Positions 16,695 through 24,636 of a DNA stretch of 32,391 nt are shown piece by piece. A model generated the notes under the pieces. It had not been told where the DNA came from. It was given only the letters and a program-made list of their open reading frames with translations, and did not search any database. The stretch's first letter is position 1. Each line of letters opens with the position of its first letter. The position numbers were made by a program, and so were the translations under genes. Location of the stretch: positions 1 to 32,391 of the forward strand of contig CAYSCH010000061.1 in the NCBI GenBank assembly GCA_964429355.1, in the 5' to 3' direction. This DNA comes from JAAYAY01 sp964429355 (lineage in GTDB: Bacteria > Planctomycetota > Planctomycetia > Pirellulales > Thermoguttaceae).

Positions 16695-16812
16695 ACAGGG
16701 AGATCGGAGATGGGAGATCGGGAGGGTGCCCCCGCTTCTTTTTGCCAGTGCCACCAGTGCCGCCAGCCGAGGATGGGTGAGGAGAAGGGGTCACAGTGAG
16801 AAAGGTGATGGC

Positions 16813-17369
16813 ATGCACGTCGTCTTGAGATACACTTTCGCCGCGATGCTGGTTACGCAGGGTACTGCGCTGAGCTCTGGAGTTCCCAGCGACGAGATTC
16901 AGTACTTTGTGGATAGGGGATGGCATTTCGAATGCCGACGCTCCGATGAAGGGCATGGGAAGCGCGCTGTTTGGGCTTGCCAGGTTGAAGAATCGCGTGC
17001 GATGGAATTCCTTAGCTCGTTGCCTGAGATGGAACAGCTCAGCATTGTGTCATCCACGTTCGAGCCGGGCGATGTTCGCTCTCTTGCCCAGCGTTGTCCC
17101 TCGGTCAGTGCAGTTCACGTGACAGGCGAGCCGTTTTACTCGCTAGGTCGTTTCCGGCCAGTTGCACAGCCCTTGAAGGCAGAGATCTGGCCGGAGTTGA
17201 TGGAGTTCCGGAATCTAAAACGCCTTTCGGTGGAGAACTCTTAGAGAAGCTCAGCCTTCAACGATGTCAATTTGTCAAACACGGTTTTGACGCCCTGCTC
17301 GCTCATTCGACGCTGGAGAAGCTAGTGCTTTCCGAATATTTCCTTCGCCTGGGGTCTCTCCGTTGCTGA
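16813..17369 (+). pseudogene. Frameshifted leucine-rich-repeat-like secreted protein
   Basis: An ATG at 16813, with aaaggtg upstream, opens a frame of 143 residues. It has a hydrophobic N-terminus (VVLRYTFAAMLVTQGTALSS) and LRR-like segments (SLPEMEQLSIVSS, then RNLKRLSVENS), and ends at a stop at 17244. Continuing in the next frame gives LLEKLSLQRCQF and STLEKLVLSEYF, again LRR-like, to a stop at 17369. Two LRR strands meet with no helical part between them, so I infer a small deletion with a -1 frame change. The product would lack most of the repeats seen in planctomycete LRR proteins. An alternative is a short intact 143-residue protein. Confidence 0.5.
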
Positions 17370-17571
17370 AGCACAGCCGAGGGGAGCCCGTTGGGCCTGG
17401 TGCGGGAACGGAGGTGGCGGTTGGCTACCCAGATCTGCCGAAATGGTCACGGCTGTTGCTGCCAGACGCGTCGATTCGTGAAGGTGAGGAAGGCGGCCAA
17501 TGGGGATAGGTCGATTCCAGTGGGCATGCTGTTGGGAAACCGACGAACTGAGTGAGGCGAGGTAACATGCG

Positions 17572-17822
17572 ATGCAACCATCAACAGGGCCCAAGCGGTT
17601 GTGGACTGCAGCTTTTCTAGGGGGGTGCTTTGGTTTGCGCTGCCGTGTCTGTTGCACGCGGAGTCTAACCCACCGCTTCCGGCGGTGGTCGTCAGGGGGC
17701 AGGCACGGATTGAATTCCGAGAGATTCCACCACCGCCGCTGCCGAGTCTTGACATGCTGGTGATCAGCCCGAACGGCGACCACTATTCCTACATCTGTTA
17801 CCATCGACCGAACGGAACCTGA
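17572..17822 (+). pseudogene. Small secreted protein with a frameshift at a G run
   Basis: Starting at ATG 17572 the frame reads MQPSTGPKRLWTAAFLGG and then leaves for nonsense. One extra G in the six-G run at 17620-17625 would continue it as GVLWFALPCLLHAES and then a frame open to the stop at 17822. The joined sequence makes a textbook signal peptide: KR, a long hydrophobic core, HAES. About 45 further residues are Pro-rich and end NGDHYSYICYHRPNGT. I do not recognise a family. A sequencing error, a phase-variable run or decay are possible explanations. Confidence 0.4.
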
Positions 17823-17926
17823 CGAAGTCCATTGGTTTCGCCGGGGCCAGGCCGAACGGCCCACAGCGCGCCGGGCGGCGCGTCCGTCACGGTCCTAACC
17901 CTCCAAGAGGCACCCAAAACGTGCTA

Positions 17927-18198
17927 GATGACCTTGCGTGATTCCCAGAGGGAATCGCGGGAAGGCGATCAGGAACTCCATGGGCCGGGACTGACAGAGT
18001 TCGTAGGCAAAACACGGACGCAACCCAAGCGCGGGGCAAGCCCACGCGGCTATCACTGCGATCGGGGAGGTGTTTCGAGGAACGCCGGCTGAAGCCGGGA
18101 CTCCAACAAAGGGACGGAGGCTGAAGCCTGTACTCCAACGAGCGCGGGGCCCATGCGGCTATCCTTGTGACGACTATACTTCTGCGAATCATGCAAGC
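17927..18198 (-). repeat. Dispersed palindromic repeat, copy B
   Basis: 17927-18054 is the reverse complement of 4802-4929 (118 of 128 identical). 18149-18198 is a diverged reverse complement of 4766-4816. In copy A these two parts share the cacgcggctat segment and overlap. In copy B they are separated by about 95 bases, so A may be a recombination product of a B-like form, or B may have gained an insertion. The insert holds two units of ggctgaagcc followed by actccaac (18088-18108 and 18119-18139). Its left end contains the near-palindrome gattccc/gggaatc around a short loop (17940-17956). Confidence 0.75.
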
Positions 18199-18202
18199 TC
18201 AT

Positions 18203-19453
18203 TCAGCTCTCTCCCCTTTCCACTCGCGAGACGACGCTTCCGTCGCCGAGGCGAGTTCGGATCTGGTCGCCGAGTTCCAGTTGACCGGCGCGGCGAATCA
18301 GTTCGCCTGAGGGAAGACGCTCGGTGATGCTGTAGCCTCGTCCCAGAACGGCCAAGGGGCTGAGGGAATGCAGCCGGGCGGCGGTTGAATCGAGCCTGGC
18401 ACGAGCGGTTTCCAGGCGATGGGCGAGGGCACGATTCTGCCGCGTCTCCAGCTCGTCGAGCCGCCGGCCACGTTCGAACACCAGGTCCAGAGGACGGCGG
18501 AAGACCCGGTGACGGGCGATGGCACTGAAACGCATCGTCAGGGAGGCTACCCGGCCTCGCAGGCCGGCGACCATCCGTTTCTGCACTTGCCCCAGGCGTG
18601 CCGCCACCTCCTCGGCCGCCGGGGCAACCAGCTCAGCCGCCTCGCTGGGCGTGAGCGCCCGAACGTCGGCCACCAGGTCGGAAAGGGTCACGTCGATCTC
18701 GTGGCCGATGGCCGAAACGACCGGGATCTTCGAAGCGAAGATCGCCCGGACGACCATCTCTTCGTTGAACGCCCAAAGGTCTTCCAGGCTCCCCCCGCCG
18801 CGGGTCACGACGATGCAATCGGGCGGGTCCACAAGCCGATTGACCTGCTGGATGGCTGCGACGATCTCCTGGGCGGCCCCTTCTCCCTGCACGCGCACCG
18901 GTACGATCCAGACGTCGGTCCCTCGCCAGCGCCGCCGCAGCACTTCCAGGAAATCCCGGATCGCCGCCCCGGTGGCACTCGTCACGACCGCAATCCGCCG
19001 GCTGAAGGCAGGAAGCGGTTTCTTGTAGCCGGGTTCAAAGAGCCCTTCCTTGGCCAGCTTGTCTCGCAATTGGCGAAAGGCAAGCTCCAGGGCCCCGATC
19101 CCTTTCGGCTCGATCTGGCGAATGATCAGTTGATAGCGCCCGCGAGGCGGATAGACGTCCAAATGGCCGAGGCAAACCACCTCCAGCCCGTCGTGCAGAT
19201 CGAATCGCAGCCGCGAGGCCGTGCTCCGCCAGATGACGGCCGGCAACTGGGCCTCGTCGTCCTTGAGCGTGAGGTAACAGTGCCCGGACCGGGGCTGGGA
19301 GTAATTGGAGATTTCACCTTCGATCCAGACGTTCGGAAAACTCGATTCCAGCAAATCCTTGATGTGTTCGGTAACCTCCGAGACGGTGAGGATCTGCTGT
19401 TCGGGTTCGTCGTCGTGGTCGTCAAGATGGGAGAACAGGTCGAGCTGAACCAT
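18203..19453 (-). CDS. xseA: Exodeoxyribonuclease VII large subunit
   Basis: 416 residues, cytoplasmic. XseA with several copies of XseB degrades single-stranded DNA from both ends. The N-terminal OB-fold is at about 20-115 (LTVSEVTEHIKDLLE, WIEGEISNYSQPRSGHCYLT). The catalytic core follows, with VVTSATGAAIRDFLEVLRRR, VTRGGGSLEDLWAFNEE and GHEIDVTLSDLVADVRALTP, all family hallmarks. A long helical region follows and the end is SPLAVLGRGYSIT..G. The length is near that of other members (about 400-460). No xseB lies next to it on either side in this window. The start at 19453 fits the usual N-terminus, with a weak ribosome-binding site. Confidence 0.95.
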   Translation of the reverse strand: MVQLDLFSHLDDHDDEPEQQILTVSEVTEHIKDLLESSFPNVWIEGEISNYSQPRSGHCYLTLKDDEAQLPAVIWRSTASRLRFDLHDGLEVVCLGHLDVYPPRGRYQLIIRQIEPKGIGALELAFRQLRDKLAKEGLFEPGYKKPLPAFSRRIAVVTSATGAAIRDFLEVLRRRWRGTDVWIVPVRVQGEGAAQEIVAAIQQVNRLVDPPDCIVVTRGGGSLEDLWAFNEEMVVRAIFASKIPVVSAIGHEIDVTLSDLVADVRALTPSEAAELVAPAAEEVAARLGQVQKRMVAGLRGRVASLTMRFSAIARHRVFRRPLDLVFERGRRLDELETRQNRALAHRLETARARLDSTAARLHSLSPLAVLGRGYSITERLPSGELIRRAGQLELGDQIRTRLGDGSVVSRVERGES

Positions 19454-19760
19454 GGGGGGGTCCGTCTAATGCCTTTGAAACCTGTCGGGCCAGGACACAG
19501 ACAGGATCCTGTCGTGCAATCCAACCGTTGATTATGGGACGACCTGTGGCGGACGCCAAGAGTCCAGATCCCACCGGCCAGGTGAGGGGATCCGCAACAC
19601 TCTCCAAGTCCGAGTGTTGCCACGGGAGCTCCAATGCCGGCACAAGGTACCGGGGCGCCTGTTCCCCCTTTTCGGACGACCCGTTATTTGTTCGGCCATT
19701 TCGAACAGGTATGCTGAATAGCTGCGTCCGGACGCACTTCCTGCTTGCCAAGGTGTTTCT
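19454..19760. other. Divergent spacer between xseA and the FAD oxidoreductase gene
   Basis: A 307-base gap that must contain promoters for both directions. The only structured element found is the inverted repeat at 19594-19620. The part 19730-19755 includes aaggtg, the ribosome-binding site of the FAD gene. Confidence 0.5.
19594..19620. promoter_or_regulatory. Perfect 9-bp inverted repeat in a divergent promoter region
   Basis: Arms gcaacactc (19594-19602) and gagtgttgc (19612-19620) flank nine bases. It lies 141 bases before the FAD oxidoreductase start and 141 bases before the xseA start. The shape suits a dimeric repressor site, but a transcript hairpin is equally possible. No regulator gene is adjacent. 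Confidence 0.4.
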
Positions 19761-21998
19761 ATGAAACCTGTCTTCTTTGCCACAATCCTCCTTTTTGCAG
19801 CCCACGCCAGGGCCCAGACCGTTCTCGTGGAGGCCGAACAGTTCGAAGATCTTGGCGGCTGGGTCCACGACTCCCAGTTCATGGATCAGATGGGCTCGCC
19901 CTACCTTCTAGCCCACGGTCTTGGAGTGCCGGTCGGCGATGCCGAGACCACTGTCAAGCTGCCCAAGCCGGGCAACTACCGCATTTGGGTGCGCACCTAC
20001 GATTGGGTCGCCCCATGGAACGCTCCGGGTGCGCCCGGCAAGTTTCAGTTGCTCGTCGACAGCCACCCCCTCGCAACGACCTTCGGAACCGAAGGGAATC
20101 AGTGGCACTGGCAGGACGGGGGCCGATTGGATGTTACCAGTACGACGGTCCGGTTGGCGCTCCACGACCTGACGGGGTTCGAAGGCCGCTGCGACGCGAT
20201 CGTCTTCTCCGCGGATGAGAGCTTTACGCCCCCCAATGAAGATCCCGCGATGCGCAGCTTCCGCGAGTCGTCGCTCGGCCTGGGCGCCGGGGCTGAAGAT
20301 GCCGGCCAGTTCGATCTGGTCGTTGTCGGCGGCGGGATTGCCGGCACATGCGCTGCCCTCTCCGGGGCCCGGCTGGGGTTGAACGTGGCCCTGATCCAGG
20401 ACCGGCCGGTGCTCGGCGGCAACAACAGCAGCGAAGTTCGCGTGTGGTTGCAGGGGGCGCGAAACAAGGCCCCCTATCCCCGCGTGGGCGACATCGTGGC
20501 CGAACTGGAACACAAGAACCGCGCCCATTATGGGCCTGCCAACACGGCCGAGCTCTACGAAGACGAAAAACGACTCGAGCTGGTCGGTGCGGAGAAGAAC
20601 CTCCACCTGTTCACGCTCCACCGCGCTGGGGGCGTCGAAATGGACGGCTCTACGATCGTGGCCGTCATTGCCCAGCACACCGTAACCGGCAAACGGTTCA
20701 GGTTTCAGAGCCGCCTGTTTGCCGACTGCACGGGCGATGCCTGCCTGGGTGTGTTGGCCGGGGCCGATCACGAGATGACCCTCCGCGGACATATGGGCCC
20801 CTGCAATCTGTGGAACGTGGCAGAAACCGGCGAGCCCCAGACGTTCCCCCGCTGCCCCTGGGCCCTGGATCTAGCTCAGAAGCCTTTCCCCGGCCGGAGC
20901 TTGGACAAGCCCGACATCCTCAAGCTTGGCGGCTGGTACTGGGAAAGCGGCTTCGATCACGATCCCATTCAGAAGGCCGAATACATCCGCGACTGGAATT
21001 TCCGTGCGATGTACGGCGCCTGGGACGCCATGAAGAATGTCGACCAGGTTCTGCCCCATCACAAGCTCAACTGGGCCGCCTTCGTGGCTGGCAAACGCGA
21101 ATCCCGCCGGTTGCTGGGCGACGTGATTCTAAGCAGAGACGACGTCATGCAGAGCCGCAGTTACGATGACGGCTGCGTTCCCACCGGCTGGAAGATCGAT
21201 CTCCACCTGCCCGACCCTCGTTACGAAAAGGGATTCGAGGGGGATGCGTTCATCTCGTACGCCGAGTTCACCGACTTTCCGCAGCCCTATTGGATTCCCT
21301 ACCGCAGTCTCTACTCGCGCAATATTGCCAACCTCTTCATGGCCGGCCGCGATATCAGCGTGACCCACGAGGCCTTGGGAACTTCACGGGTCATGCGGAC
21401 CGGCGGTTGCATGGGCGAGATCGTCGGCATGGCCGCGTCGCTCTGCAAGCAGTACGAGACCTCGCCGCGCGGCGTCTACGAGCAGTACCTGGGCGAACTG
21501 AAGAATCTGATGCAGCGCGGTGTCGGCAAGCCCGTGCCACCCCCGCCGGCCTTGCAGGACGTGGGGGCCAACGCCAGCCTGAGCGCGGAAGTGACCAGCT
21601 CAGGCGATCGCAACGCTGCCGCTTCCCCGGCATCGCTTGTGGCGGATGGACGGATAGACGTGGCCGACAACGACGGCCGTTGGCTCAGCACGCCCGAGGT
21701 TCCCAACTGGATCGAGCTGGCCTGGCCATCTCCCCAGAAACTGACCGCAATCCGGATCTTTTCGGGCTACCAGACCGGCGGAGAAATCACCGCCCCCATC
21801 TCCTCGTTCGTGCTCCAGTTCGACGACGGCGGCCAATGGCGCGACGTCCAGGGAACCGACACCACGGGCAACACTGCGACCGATTGGCACTGCCGTTTCG
21901 ATCCCATCACCAGCCAGAAGTTCCGCCTGCTGATCCGCGAGGCCCAGGACGGAATCAGCCGCATTTGGGAGATCGAACTCTACCAACCGGTTCGGTAA
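19761..21998 (+). CDS. Exported FAD-dependent oxidoreductase with flanking carbohydrate-binding-like domains
   Basis: 745 residues with a signal peptide (PVFFATILLFAAHARAQ). Residues 20-152 form a beta-rich module (VLVEAEQFEDLGGWVHDSQF, then GNYRIWVRTYDWVAPW) like golvesin/CBM-type domains. The FAD domain starts at about 185 with DLVVVGGGIAGTCAALSGAR (Rossmann GxGxxG) and includes RPVLGGNNSSEVRVW, FADCTGDACLG and LFMAGRDISVTHEALG, as in the FAD_oxidored family (PF12831). Residues about 600-745 resemble an F5/8 type C (discoidin) domain (PNWIELAWPSPQKLTAIRIF, ending IWEIELY). Related proteins are secreted and linked to polysaccharide use; the substrate is unknown. The ATG at 19761 has aaggtg just upstream. 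Confidence 0.88.
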   Translation: MKPVFFATILLFAAHARAQTVLVEAEQFEDLGGWVHDSQFMDQMGSPYLLAHGLGVPVGDAETTVKLPKPGNYRIWVRTYDWVAPWNAPGAPGKFQLLVDSHPLATTFGTEGNQWHWQDGGRLDVTSTTVRLALHDLTGFEGRCDAIVFSADESFTPPNEDPAMRSFRESSLGLGAGAEDAGQFDLVVVGGGIAGTCAALSGARLGLNVALIQDRPVLGGNNSSEVRVWLQGARNKAPYPRVGDIVAELEHKNRAHYGPANTAELYEDEKRLELVGAEKNLHLFTLHRAGGVEMDGSTIVAVIAQHTVTGKRFRFQSRLFADCTGDACLGVLAGADHEMTLRGHMGPCNLWNVAETGEPQTFPRCPWALDLAQKPFPGRSLDKPDILKLGGWYWESGFDHDPIQKAEYIRDWNFRAMYGAWDAMKNVDQVLPHHKLNWAAFVAGKRESRRLLGDVILSRDDVMQSRSYDDGCVPTGWKIDLHLPDPRYEKGFEGDAFISYAEFTDFPQPYWIPYRSLYSRNIANLFMAGRDISVTHEALGTSRVMRTGGCMGEIVGMAASLCKQYETSPRGVYEQYLGELKNLMQRGVGKPVPPPPALQDVGANASLSAEVTSSGDRNAAASPASLVADGRIDVADNDGRWLSTPEVPNWIELAWPSPQKLTAIRIFSGYQTGGEITAPISSFVLQFDDGGQWRDVQGTDTTGNTATDWHCRFDPITSQKFRLLIREAQDGISRIWEIELYQPVR

Positions 21999-22472
21999 CC
22001 GGAGATCGCCAGAATTGCGGAGAGAGTGCTCGCCTGAGGAGGCAGATCCTGGGAGTTTTGGCGAGTGGTGGGGCCTGGGGCGAGACTCTGGCGAGTTCGG
22101 GTAGGGAGGAGGTCGGGTACGGAGGGGCGAGTGAGTGGGGGCCAAACTCTGGCGAGTTCAGCTACGAAGGGGCCGAGTTCAGCCACAGGCTGGGTGCGGG
22201 CGGGCCCATTGCCCATTTTCCGCATCCTCCAGATCTTTCCAGGAACCTGACGCAAACCTGGGAAAATCTGCCGGTTATTCCGAATCTGCTGGGGAATCCG
22301 GTTCTGCGAAGCCGAAACGATAAAGGCATGACGACTCGAATTGCGCCCCTACTGCTTGTGGGGACAAGCGGATCGAGTTCGACGCGGAGATTGAGGGAGT
22401 CGATTCCAGCACGAGGCGACAGGGAACGGGCCACGCTGGGATCATGATGGCGACTGGACAAAGGACAGATTC
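21999..22472. other. Spacer with ctctggcgagttc repeats
   Basis: No gene recognised. Two copies of actctggcgagttc occur at 22085-22098 and 22146-22159, with a third, weaker one (ttttggcgag) near 22057. Translated they read LASSG/SGEF-type strings common in planctomycete spacers. The last 100 bases precede the BBP7 gene. Confidence 0.55.
22085..22164 (+). repeat. Direct repeat with palindromic core (aactctggcgagtt)
   Basis: Two copies, at 22085-22103 and 22145-22164, of a 14-base core. In the second copy the core is aactc-tggc-gagtt, a small inverted repeat. Spacing is 60 bases. Confidence 0.5.
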
Positions 22473-23720
22473 ATGATGACCTCGATGGCAGGCTCGGCAC
22501 GGACGTGGATACTGGCGGGATTGGTCGCAGGTGTCTTGGGTGCCCTCGCACTCGCCGAGGAGCCCTGCAATAACAACTGCGGTGGCAACTGCAACAACTG
22601 GTGGGACGAGACCGATTCGTGTTCCGGGTGCATCACCGGCCTGGATACCAACTGTTGCGGCGACATGACCCCGCTGGCCATGTGCCCCGGCGGTCGCTTC
22701 TACTTCATGGGCAGCCTGATCGCCCTTCGGCGCGACGCGGGGCAGAACGAGGTCTTCCAGACGCGAAATGTCAACACCCTGTCCGCCCAGGAGATTCTCG
22801 ACGAGGACGATTTGTCGTTCGACCCTCGCGTATTTGTCCTCGAGAGCAGCATTACGAGAAACCCGGTGCTGAGCACGAACGACCTCGACTTTCAGAACAC
22901 TGCCGGTTATCAACTCCTCTTCGGCTGGAAACTGGCCGAGTGTTATGCCATCGAAATGTCGTATTTCGACCTGAACGATTGGGACGAAACGGGCGTGGTC
23001 AGCGACGCCACGATTTACAATACCGGCGGAACCATCGACGTCGTGACCGGGCTCATCACTCCCACCATCCAGCCGAACAGCCTCTTCTCACCGTTTTCGG
23101 GCTTCGGCGATCCCGCCGACCTCCTGTACGACTATAACGACCTCGCCTCGATCAGTTACCAATCGTCACTGGACAACGTCGAGTTGAACGTTCGCCATTG
23201 GCTCAAGAGAGACTCCTCGCGTATGAGCATCTCCGTCCTCTGGGGCGGACGCTACAACTCGGTCAGCGAGCGGTTCAACTACTACACGCACTCGCCCGTC
23301 TCCACCAACGCCGTGGACATCCGCACGGAAAACGACCTCTGGGGGGCTCAGATCGGCACCCAGATCGACTTCTGCTGGGACCCTGGATGGCATACCGAGT
23401 TCGAGATCAAAGGAGGTGTTGCCCAGAACCGGGCTTCCATGGAGGCCGTCTACGATCTTCAGGATGCTGACTACGCAAACCAGGACGAGAGAGACGTGAC
23501 CTCGTGGATTGGCGAGGCGCGGCTCACCCTGGTCTATCAGTTTGGCACCCACCTGACGACCCACATCGGCTACCACGCCCTGGTTCTGGCCGATCTGGCC
23601 ATTGCCTCACGCAACTTCGAAACCGACATGTCGATCCTCGCCGACGGCCCCTGGGTGGTCAACAACGGCGGAAGCGTGGTGTATCACGGACCGTCAGCGG
23701 GGCTCACCTTTGCCTGGTAG
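22473..23720 (+). CDS. BBP7-family outer-membrane beta-barrel protein
   Basis: 415 residues with a signal peptide (about 1-28, WILAGLVAGVLGALALAEE). A Cys/Asn-rich head follows (CNNNCGGNCNNWW, then DSCSGCITGLDTNCCGD) with about eight cysteines in 45 residues. The rest is a beta-barrel pattern of alternating hydrophobic strands: GYQLLFGWKLAECYAIEMSY, VELNVRHWL, MSISVLWGGRYNSVSERFN, then a closing strand GPSAGLTFAW with an aromatic last residue. Planctomycetes carry many BBP7 copies. The role is outer-membrane, perhaps structural or porin-like. It is unusual that the head is so rich in Cys. The tandem ATGs at 22473 are preceded by aaagga. Confidence 0.82.
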   Translation: MMTSMAGSARTWILAGLVAGVLGALALAEEPCNNNCGGNCNNWWDETDSCSGCITGLDTNCCGDMTPLAMCPGGRFYFMGSLIALRRDAGQNEVFQTRNVNTLSAQEILDEDDLSFDPRVFVLESSITRNPVLSTNDLDFQNTAGYQLLFGWKLAECYAIEMSYFDLNDWDETGVVSDATIYNTGGTIDVVTGLITPTIQPNSLFSPFSGFGDPADLLYDYNDLASISYQSSLDNVELNVRHWLKRDSSRMSISVLWGGRYNSVSERFNYYTHSPVSTNAVDIRTENDLWGAQIGTQIDFCWDPGWHTEFEIKGGVAQNRASMEAVYDLQDADYANQDERDVTSWIGEARLTLVYQFGTHLTTHIGYHALVLADLAIASRNFETDMSILADGPWVVNNGGSVVYHGPSAGLTFAW

Positions 23721-23785
23721 GTCTTGCCCAGTGCGGGAGCCATGGAGAGCGTGACTTGGTGCGAGGGTGTCATGCACCGATGGGA

Positions 23786-23802
23786 GTCATGCAGAGCATG
23801 AC
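23786..23802. repeat. Perfect inverted repeat between convergent genes
   Basis: gtcatgc (23786-23792), aga, gcatgac (23796-23802), directly against the stop codon of the DUF1571 gene at 23803. The related gtcatgc and gcatgacc strings nearby suggest a dispersed element. It may act as a short bidirectional transcript end, but with a three-base loop and no T-run this is not established. Confidence 0.45.
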
Positions 23803-24636
23803 CTACGGCTCGAAGTCCTTGAGGAACTGGTATTCGGCGTTGTGATGGTCGAAGTCCCAGTCTGTCAGGTCGACGTTGAGCTTGAGGTTGAGGTAGGTAT
23901 ATTCCTCGAGCAATTGGGGCTTGCCCCCTTCCTCGTTCGGCCAATCGTAGGATTCGTGCCGAATGGGCAGATCGAGCTCGTTGTCGACGTAGATTCGCGC
24001 GATGTGGTATCGATATTGGTCGCGCCGGACCGTGTGGACGAACTCGATGACTCGGCAGAGACGGTTTTCGAGCTTGACCCCCTCAATCTGCCGGCAGCGT
24101 AATTCCTCCGGTGGGTTCCGTAACTCCTCCTGCCCGACCAGGAGCAGCTCTTCGATCAGACTCTGAATGCCAACGTGGGTGATCGGATAACGATTCCGTT
24201 CGAGGGCCAGATCGCTGAGCGGGTCCAGTGCCGTGGTGACGTAGGCAAATCGTTTGCCACCGCGACGTGCGATCAGCTTGCCGTTGTTCCGCCCTTCGAC
24301 GTAGAGCACCTCTCGTCCTTCCACATCGGCGGGAGCCAGAAACTTCAAGTAGACCGAGAAGGGAACCAGAGTCTGCCCGTTGCGAGACTGACGGTGGCGG
24401 ACCTTGATGTCGGCGTATTCATAGCCGAGAAGCTGGCCATTGATTCGTTCGCGTTTCACGAGCGTGCAGGTGTAGTCGGCCACCTGTTCCGTGAACAGTC
24501 GCTGCCTCTCCTGGGCTTCGTGAATCACGGTGGCCAACAAGGATTCGTCCGGCGTTGCCGCGGGCACGTTGCTTCCGAGGCAGAGGACCAGGGAACAAGC
24601 CAACAGGGTGAAAGTTGCTGGAAGACATCGATGCAT
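23803..24636 (-). CDS. DUF1571 protein, exported, LolA-like fold expected
   Basis: 277 residues from the ATG at 24636, with a signal peptide (LPATFTLLACSLVLCLGSNV, then PAA). The body has the DUF1571 pattern: VADYTCTLVKRERINGQLLG, KVRHRQS, PFSVYLKFLAPADVEGREVL, and later VDNELDLPIRHESYDWP followed by EEYTYLNLKLNVDLTDWDF. Members are predicted to have the LolA/LolB lipid-binding fold and to act in the periplasm. The ligand is not known. The frame is open upstream to 24705, but the chosen start gives a clean signal peptide. It converges with the BBP7 gene. Confidence 0.85.
   Translation of the reverse strand: MHRCLPATFTLLACSLVLCLGSNVPAATPDESLLATVIHEAQERQRLFTEQVADYTCTLVKRERINGQLLGYEYADIKVRHRQSRNGQTLVPFSVYLKFLAPADVEGREVLYVEGRNNGKLIARRGGKRFAYVTTALDPLSDLALERNRYPITHVGIQSLIEELLLVGQEELRNPPEELRCRQIEGVKLENRLCRVIEFVHTVRRDQYRYHIARIYVDNELDLPIRHESYDWPNEEGGKPQLLEEYTYLNLKLNVDLTDWDFDHHNAEYQFLKDFEP

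Larger units (their letters stand above)
15671..16812. other. Repeat-rich spacer upstream of the ROK gene
   Basis: A gap of 1.1 kb between divergent genes. It holds a nested inverted repeat (16247-16282), an imperfect tandem array of gtcagaagacagac-type units (16628-16694) and the 22-base catctccc repeat in inverse orientation (16701-16722). A frame at 15806-16087 would encode 93 residues, but another frame is open across the same bases and neither has a recognisable domain. The promoter for the ROK gene should lie in 15671-15830. Confidence 0.55.
17370..18202. other. Spacer with repeats around a broken small gene
   Basis: Apart from the frameshifted secreted protein at 17572-17822, 17370-17571 shows no gene, and 17823-18202 is dominated by the dispersed repeat copy B and by two units of the ggctgaagcc motif. 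The last copy ends five bases before the xseA stop codon. Confidence 0.55.
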
